A stretch of DNA of 64,000 nucleotides, from the NCBI GenBank assembly GCA_913057135.1, contig CAJXNM010000002.1:53610-117609 (forward strand), written 5' to 3'. Positions 59,059 through 64,000 of the stretch are shown piece by piece. Each line of letters begins with the position of its first letter. The first letter of the stretch is position 1. The notes under the pieces were generated by a model. That model made no database searches, was not told the DNA's origin, and saw only the letters and a list, made by a program, of their open reading frames with translations. The position numbers were made by a program, and so were the translations under genes. This DNA comes from an uncultured Halieaceae bacterium (lineage in GTDB: Bacteria > Pseudomonadota > Gammaproteobacteria > Pseudomonadales > Halieaceae).

Positions 59059-59505
59059 TTAGTCCTCGCTGTTGTCGTCAGCTTCGGCATCGGCCTCTGC
59101 GTCATCATTGGATGGGGTCGCGTCGTCGCGCTTGGCATCGGCTGCCTGACGCTCTTGATAACGCGATTTACGCTCACGATCTTCCTTTTCAGCCTTCATG
59201 ATCAGAGATTCGTCAGTGATAGCTTCATCGCGACGAATCACCAAATTACGGATCACGGCGTCGTTGTAACGGAAAGTGGTCGTGAGCTCTTCCATCGCCT
59301 CGTTGGAGGCTTCAACGTTCATGAGGATATAGTGTGCTTTGTGCACTTTATTGATGTGGTACGCCAATTGACGGCGTCCCCAATCTTCGAGACGGTGCAC
59401 CTGACCGCCATCTTTAGTGATGACGCTGGTGTAGCGCTCAATCATGCCAGGAACTTGTTCTGACTGGTCAGGATGGACCAGGAACACAACTTCGTAGTGT
59501 CGCAC
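59059..59505 (-). CDS. rpsF: 30S ribosomal protein S6 with acidic C-terminal tail
   Basis: Binds 16S rRNA with S18; 148 residues. It begins [20 protein letters not shown] from a GTG at 59505 with AAGGAG 7 nt upstream. The fold ends near residue 100; the remaining ~48 residues are a charged tail, basic first ([14 protein letters not shown]) then strongly acidic, ending DDNSED. The tail is the site where RimK adds glutamates, and rimK is at 34647-35552. Confidence 0.97.
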   Translation of the reverse strand: MRHYEVVFLVHPDQSEQVPGMIERYTSVITKDGGQVHRLEDWGRRQLAYHINKVHKAHYILMNVEASNEAMEELTTTFRYNDAVIRNLVIRRDEAITDESLIMKAEKEDRERKSRYQERQAADAKRDDATPSNDDAEADAEADDNSED

Positions 59506-59527
59506 GCGCGGACTCCTTACGGGTTAA

Positions 59528-59572
59528 GCTGCCTGCCAGTGCAGTACAGCAAGGAGATGAACCCTTGGGTTC
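59528..59572 (-). promoter_or_regulatory. rpsF leader stem-loops
   Basis: Two hairpins in the transcribed leader: GAACCC-AA-GGGTTC (59559-59572) and GCUG-UA-CUGC-ACUG-GCAG-G-CAGC (59528-59550), with an asymmetric internal loop, 20-odd nt before the start codon. S6:S18 is known to repress through a leader stem-loop in many bacteria. I could not match the full consensus, so the regulatory role is tentative. Confidence 0.35.
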
Positions 59573-59593
59573 GTCTAATTTTCAGAGGCGCGG

Positions 59594-59622
59594 AGTCTAC
59601 ATAGCCCTGATGGACATTGCAA
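59594..59622 (-). promoter_or_regulatory. Candidate rpsF operon promoter
   Basis: Minus strand: -35 TTGCAA at 59617-59622, 17-bp spacer, -10 TAGACT at 59594-59599, followed by a GC-rich CCGCGCC discriminator, all in the 165-bp gap between rlmB and rpsF. Confidence 0.4.
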
Positions 59623-59670
59623 ATCCCTCCCGCGGAGTCACCGCGGTCCAAGCACCCGGGACGAGGCGAC

Positions 59671-60426
59671 TCAGGGGTGCGTGAGTTGCCGCTGGCGCAG
59701 AGCCTCAAACAAACAGACCCCCGTAGCCACCGAGACGTTCAAGGAACTCACTGAACCCATCATAGGTAACGCCACCAGAAAATCGCACTGCTCCGTGGTC
59801 AAGCGACGCATGCCATCCCCCTCGGCACCCATAACAATCGCTACAGGACCGGACAAATCCTGCTGATAAAGACTTTTGTCGGTGTCGCCGGTGGTACCCA
59901 CCACCCAAAGACCCGCCGATTTCACTCGAGCCAAGGTTCTTGCCAAGTTCGTTACCCTGGCAATAGGCACGGTGTCCGCTGCGCCACATGCAACCTTAAT
60001 CGCCACGGGAGACAAATCAGCGCTGTTGTTTTTTGGCGTCACAACGGCAGTCACACCCGCTGCATCAGCACTGCGTAGACAGGCGCCAAAATTATGAGGA
60101 TCAGTGACACCGTCAAGCACCAGCAGCAAGGGATTAGCCACAGAGGCGAGCAACGCATCCAAGCCCGCTTCATCTAACACGAGATCGAGCTCTCGGGTCG
60201 ACACACGCGCAACGATGCCCTGATGACGTCCATCAACCGTGCCGTCCAGCTGAGATCGAGCCACACGCTGCAGCCCAACTCCCTGATTTTGCGCGAGGGA
60301 TTCAACCGCCTGAATACGCTTATCCCGACGATCCACCTGCAACCAAAGCTTCAGGATACGTTTAGGCTCGCGCTTTAAAACACTCTCGACCGCGTGAAAC
60401 CCGTATATCCACTCCTCGGCAGCCAT
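59671..60426 (-). CDS. rlmB: 23S rRNA (guanosine-2'-O)-methyltransferase RlmB
   Basis: SpoU-family knotted methyltransferase that modifies G2251 in 23S rRNA (E. coli numbering); 251 residues. It begins with a substrate-binding domain (EEWIYGFHAVESVLKREPKR). Motif 1 is GVTDPHNFGACLRSADAAGV near residue 108, motif 2 VMGAEGDGMRRLT near 195 and motif 3 MGSVSSLNVSVATGVCLFE near 218. Start ATG overlaps the rnr stop (TGATG), the usual rnr-rlmB coupling. Confidence 0.96.
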   Translation of the reverse strand: MAAEEWIYGFHAVESVLKREPKRILKLWLQVDRRDKRIQAVESLAQNQGVGLQRVARSQLDGTVDGRHQGIVARVSTRELDLVLDEAGLDALLASVANPLLLVLDGVTDPHNFGACLRSADAAGVTAVVTPKNNSADLSPVAIKVACGAADTVPIARVTNLARTLARVKSAGLWVVGTTGDTDKSLYQQDLSGPVAIVMGAEGDGMRRLTTEQCDFLVALPMMGSVSSLNVSVATGVCLFEALRQRQLTHP

Positions 60427-62861
60427 CAGTGTTTTTTGCCCTTCGATGATGCTTTACCACCCGCCGACTTACGGCCTTTGCGCGCGGTCCCCTTGCCCTG
60501 CTTGCTTTTTTTGGCGTCCCCTTTGGCGGGCACATTAGCGACACCCGAGCGAGCGCGCCCCTTCGATTTAACAGCCTGAGTTGCGCGTTTTGTCCGCGCA
60601 GGTCGATTACCCGCGCTACTATCGCCGTCCATCTCAAGGTCGATCTTACGCTCGTCCAGATCAACGCGGGCCACACGAACTGTCACCACACCACCTAGCT
60701 GGAACACTTTGCGCGAATGCTCACCCACTAAACGCTGCTTGGCCTGGTCGAAGTGATAATAGTCTCCTGGCAGCGCGCTGATGTGCACCAAACCCTCGAT
60801 ATAGAGATCGCGTAATTCAACAAATACCCCGAAGGACGTCACCGCGGTAATGACCCCGCTGTAGACTTCACCGACTTTATCGCGCAAAAACTCACACTTG
60901 AGCCATGCTTGTACTTCGCGGGTGGCATCATCGGCGCGACGCTCGGTCATCGAGCAATGCTCACCCAGCTGCAGCATTTCAACATCGGTGTAGGGGAATA
61001 TCTGAGCTTTTGGCAGCGCTTTTGCGCCAGCGACCCGACGAACTTGGTCATTGGCTTTTTTAGATCGAATCAAATGCCGAATGGCTCTGTGTACCAGCAA
61101 ATCCGGATAGCGCCTAATGGGCGACGTAAAGTGGGTATAGGCGTCGTAGTGCAAGCCAAAATGGCCTCGATTCTCGGGGTCATAAACGGCTTGGCTCAAC
61201 GATCGAAGCATCATGGTTTGAATCACACTTGCGTCGTCGCGCTCGGCAATCTGGCTGAGCACTTGCTGGTAGTGGTTGGGGGTGGGTGCCTCCCCACCCC
61301 CTAACTCGAGGGATAACTCCCCGAGAAAAGCGCGCAAATTCTCAAGCCGCTGGGCACTGGGACCATCGTGCACACGAAAAACGATAGGCAATTGTTGTGC
61401 GAGTAAAAACTGAGCCGTGGCCACATTGGCGATTAACATGGCCTCTTCAATGAGTTTGTGCGCGTCATTGCGCTGCACAGGGATAATGGCTTCGATCTTA
61501 CGTTCGTCATTGAATAGGATACGGGTTTCAACGGTCTCAAAATCGATAGCACCTCGATGACTGCGCGCATTGCGCAGGCAGCGATACAAGGCGTGTAAGC
61601 GCATAATGTGCGGATATAAGTCTGGTTCAACGTGCTCGTGCCAACCTTCCTCAATCACTTGGCCAACGGCGGTGTACGTCAAACGGCCGTGGGAATGAAT
61701 AACCGCTTCGTAGAACTGCGCATCCAGCAAGTCACCAGCCGGGTCAATACGCATCTCACAGACCATGGCCAGCCGGTCAACCTTGGGTTTTAACGAACAC
61801 AAACCATTGGACAGCACTTCAGGAAACATCGGGACGACACGCTCGGGGAAATACACCGAGTTTCCGCGGGTGGCAGCCTCGTTATCGAGCGCCGATCCCA
61901 GTGCCACGTAATGCGACACATCGGCAATGGCTACCCATAATCGGAAACCGGTATCGTCCTGTTCACAATACACGGCATCATCAAAATCTTTCGCGTCCTC
62001 GCCATCGATGGTAACGAAGGGCAAGTGACGCACATCCACCCGGTGAGCTTTGTCAGCGTCAGTGGGTTCATCGTGTAAGGCTCCGGCTTCACGCAGCACA
62101 TCATCGGGCCATTGATGTGGTATCTGATGCGCCCGAATAGCAATATCGATTTCTAAACCAGGATCCAGGTGATCCCCAAGAATCTCGGTAATCTCACCTT
62201 TTGCACCCAGCACGGCGGTTGGATAATCGGTGATGCGCACAGATACCATTTGCCCCGATCTAGCACCCGCTTTGCACTTTGGCGGGATCAAGATGTGCTG
62301 GCTTATGCGGTTGTTGTAGGGCATCAAATACCCTATGCCGCTCTCTTCCATGTAACGACCGGGCAATTCAGTGACCGCCCGCTGCAATATCTCGGCAATC
62401 TTGCCCTCTGCGCGACCACGGTGATCGGTACCAATCTGAGCCACGAGCACCTCGTCACCGTCAAACACCCGCTGCATTTCTCTTGCCGACAAAAAGAGAT
62501 CATCACCCCTTTTCGATGTATCGTTTAGTGGCTGGGCAAAGCCGTAGCCATCACGATGTCCGATGACACGACAGCGCACTAGATCAAATCGCTCGGTCAG
62601 CCCGATGCGGCCCCGACGATCGATATGCAGTTGGCCGTCACGCTGCATAGCACTGACGCGACGACGCAGCGCCTCAAGGTCGTCGTCATCAGATAAGCCC
62701 AGGGCATCGGCCAAGGCTGAGAGGGTTAGCAGGGTGCCCGCCTTGTCTAAAAACTCAAGGATCAGTTCGCGGCTGGCAATGGGTTTGTCATAACGGTCAG
62801 CCTCGCGCTTAGAGTAAGGATCTGCGGGGCGGCCACGGGATTGGCGAGGTTTTGGCGACAC
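60426..62861 (-). CDS. rnr: Ribonuclease R
   Basis: Processive 3'-5' exoribonuclease that degrades structured RNA; 811 residues. Order: N-terminal HTH-like region (ELILEFLDKAGTLLTLSAL), two cold-shock domains, the RNB catalytic domain from about 255 with IDGEDAKDFDDAVYCEQ carrying the Mg-binding Asp residues, the C-terminal S1 domain (KVGEVYSGVITAVTSFGVFV) near 650, and a ~60-residue Lys-rich tail. Length is typical. rpsF lies downstream beyond rlmB. Confidence 0.96.
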   Translation of the reverse strand: MSPKPRQSRGRPADPYSKREADRYDKPIASRELILEFLDKAGTLLTLSALADALGLSDDDDLEALRRRVSAMQRDGQLHIDRRGRIGLTERFDLVRCRVIGHRDGYGFAQPLNDTSKRGDDLFLSAREMQRVFDGDEVLVAQIGTDHRGRAEGKIAEILQRAVTELPGRYMEESGIGYLMPYNNRISQHILIPPKCKAGARSGQMVSVRITDYPTAVLGAKGEITEILGDHLDPGLEIDIAIRAHQIPHQWPDDVLREAGALHDEPTDADKAHRVDVRHLPFVTIDGEDAKDFDDAVYCEQDDTGFRLWVAIADVSHYVALGSALDNEAATRGNSVYFPERVVPMFPEVLSNGLCSLKPKVDRLAMVCEMRIDPAGDLLDAQFYEAVIHSHGRLTYTAVGQVIEEGWHEHVEPDLYPHIMRLHALYRCLRNARSHRGAIDFETVETRILFNDERKIEAIIPVQRNDAHKLIEEAMLIANVATAQFLLAQQLPIVFRVHDGPSAQRLENLRAFLGELSLELGGGEAPTPNHYQQVLSQIAERDDASVIQTMMLRSLSQAVYDPENRGHFGLHYDAYTHFTSPIRRYPDLLVHRAIRHLIRSKKANDQVRRVAGAKALPKAQIFPYTDVEMLQLGEHCSMTERRADDATREVQAWLKCEFLRDKVGEVYSGVITAVTSFGVFVELRDLYIEGLVHISALPGDYYHFDQAKQRLVGEHSRKVFQLGGVVTVRVARVDLDERKIDLEMDGDSSAGNRPARTKRATQAVKSKGRARSGVANVPAKGDAKKSKQGKGTARKGRKSAGGKASSKGKKH

Positions 62862-63003
62862 ACTGTCTCCGGGTGATGTAGAGAATGCCAGTATAGAGCG
62901 AGTGCGACAGTTACAACACTGCTAGCTTAGTCGTTGAGGGGGTTGCTTTCGGCGGTAGACCGATCAAAATTGTCATTCCAGATAAGAATAAGGAAATAAC
63001 ATT

Positions 63004-63960
63004 ATGCGTAATCCCATCCTGCAATTTTTTGCACTCATAACCACCACATTGCTTATGGCGTCTTGGGTGCAGGCCCAAGACCGACTCAAACCTTTTGTGA
63101 TGGCCAGTCAAACCGATGCGCCCTTTGAAGAGGTGGTTAGCGACACCTATGAACGTCTTACGGACAGTGACTTCCGGGTCATCGGGGAATACCGACCCTA
63201 TGCGAGCGCCGCGGTGCTCGTCATAACGCGTCGTGATCTTCAAACAGCGGCGCTAGAAACAGACACCAGCGTGTGGATTGCGGCACTGCGTGTGGCCATC
63301 ACCGAGAACGGCGACGTTACAGAGGTGAGTTATGTAAACCCACCTTATCTAGCTGCGGCTTACCGGTTGGAACAATCCCTTGACCACGTCACGAACGATT
63401 TAGCGTCCAGTCTGGGCACTGAAACGACCTTCGGATCGAACAAAGGCTTAACCGCCAAATCCCTAGGCAAATACCGCTACATGTTTGGTATGGAGCGCGT
63501 TGACGATACCTACGACTTAGCCCAATACCCCGAGCAAGCACAAGCCGTTGCTGCGGTGAGTGCGGGCCTTGCGGATGCTAGTAACGGAGTCACTGAAATT
63601 TATCGATTGAATCTAGACGGTGATACGCTGTTATTGGGAGTGGCCATGAGTGGCGGCGGAGATGACGACAACAAGTACTGGGATGACAGCTATCAAATGT
63701 CGGTGGTTGACTTTCAGTCACCTCGGCAAACGGCTTATTTGCCCTATGAGATCCTCATTCGAAACGGCAATGTATCGGCGCTGCACATGCGCTACCGAAT
63801 GGCGCTTCACTTCCCCGACTTGAGTATGATGGGCAAGCATAGCTTTATGACGCTAATGCCAAGCCCCGATGCCATAGGAAAAGCCTTAAAACAGGTAGCC
63901 GAGGGCGTAGGAGATTCAAGCAATGCTGACGCCGGTCCTAAGAGCAGTCCTAGCACCTAG
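63004..63960 (+). CDS. Secreted DUF302-like protein
   Basis: 318 residues with a signal peptide (MRNPILQFFALITTTLLMAS, cleavage likely after VQAQ). Residues ~35-130 resemble the DUF302 fold (PFEEVVSDTYERL, then SVWIAALRVAITENGDVTEVSYVNPPYLAAAYR); a short repeat of similar layout may follow. The C-terminus is polar, ending PKSSPST. AAGGAAA lies about 7 nt before the ATG. Periplasmic location and DUF302 relation are inferred; function unknown. Divergent from rnr across 142 bp with no RNA gene seen. Nothing further is seen in 63961-64000. Confidence 0.65.
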   Translation: MRNPILQFFALITTTLLMASWVQAQDRLKPFVMASQTDAPFEEVVSDTYERLTDSDFRVIGEYRPYASAAVLVITRRDLQTAALETDTSVWIAALRVAITENGDVTEVSYVNPPYLAAAYRLEQSLDHVTNDLASSLGTETTFGSNKGLTAKSLGKYRYMFGMERVDDTYDLAQYPEQAQAVAAVSAGLADASNGVTEIYRLNLDGDTLLLGVAMSGGGDDDNKYWDDSYQMSVVDFQSPRQTAYLPYEILIRNGNVSALHMRYRMALHFPDLSMMGKHSFMTLMPSPDAIGKALKQVAEGVGDSSNADAGPKSSPST

Positions 63961-64000
63961 TCAACATAAGCGCATGCCCTGCGTCGTTCGCCACACGGGG

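Overview
The window is a chromosomal segment of a gammaproteobacterium. Visual GC is in the mid 50s percent. The gene orders match Pseudomonas and other Gammaproteobacteria: tRNA-Thr/Tyr/Gly/Thr-tuf-tRNA-Trp-secE-nusG-rplKAJL-rpoBC; nrdR-ribD-ribE-(ribBA-like)-ribH-nusB-thiL-pgpA; rpsF-rpsR-membrane protein-rplI-dnaB; rlmB-rnr. A marine, OMG-type relative is my guess from overall flavour and is not proven. Almost all of the DNA is housekeeping. There is no integrase, transposase, phage structural gene or CRISPR array.

Layout. 1-13974 (minus strand): the tRNA, tuf and RNA polymerase/ribosomal protein region, with rpoC running off the left edge, an L10 leader before rplJ, a long hairpin between rplL and rpoB, and an unusual repeat behind tRNA-Tyr. 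13971-15544: coaX and a biotin ligase without a DNA-binding domain. 15614-18364: small membrane protein, CPA2 antiporter, O6-alkylguanine methyltransferase with an internal 15-bp tandem repeat, DUF465 protein. 18425-22397: cysQ, yrfG, hslR, a diguanylate cyclase and a degenerate SGNH-like protein. 22435-25426: dxs-xseB-ispA (isoprenoids). 25445-32655 (minus): glyA, nrdR, the riboflavin operon, nusB, thiL, pgpA. The RibBA-like protein in that operon has lost recognisable catalytic residues in both halves.

32855-45520 (plus): ugd, a rimB/rimK pair, an AstE/AspA-like amidohydrolase, a Sfp-type phosphopantetheinyl transferase and a 2659-residue NRPS. The NRPS order is C-A-T-C-A-T-R, followed by a C-terminal cyclic-nucleotide-binding-like (Crp-type) domain. 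The second A domain carries the threonine code. The R domain predicts reductive release, so the likely product is an N-capped dipeptide aldehyde or alcohol ending in Thr. This is the best candidate in the window for an undescribed system: a one-gene reductive NRPS with a fused sensory-type domain and an adjacent PPTase.

45614-50111: ettA, gdhA, radA. 50233-51841: two replication-type genes, a protein with three DnaT-like repeats and a phage lambda P-like helicase-loader homologue. Their probable client dnaB lies at 55065-57314 and is itself interrupted by an intein whose endonuclease region looks eroded. Between them is a FIST-domain protein plus hybrid histidine kinase pair of the NosP/NahK kind. 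57431-62861: rplI, membrane protein, rpsR, rpsF, rlmB, rnr. 63004-63960: a secreted DUF302-like protein. RimK's usual substrate, ribosomal protein S6, is encoded in the same window.
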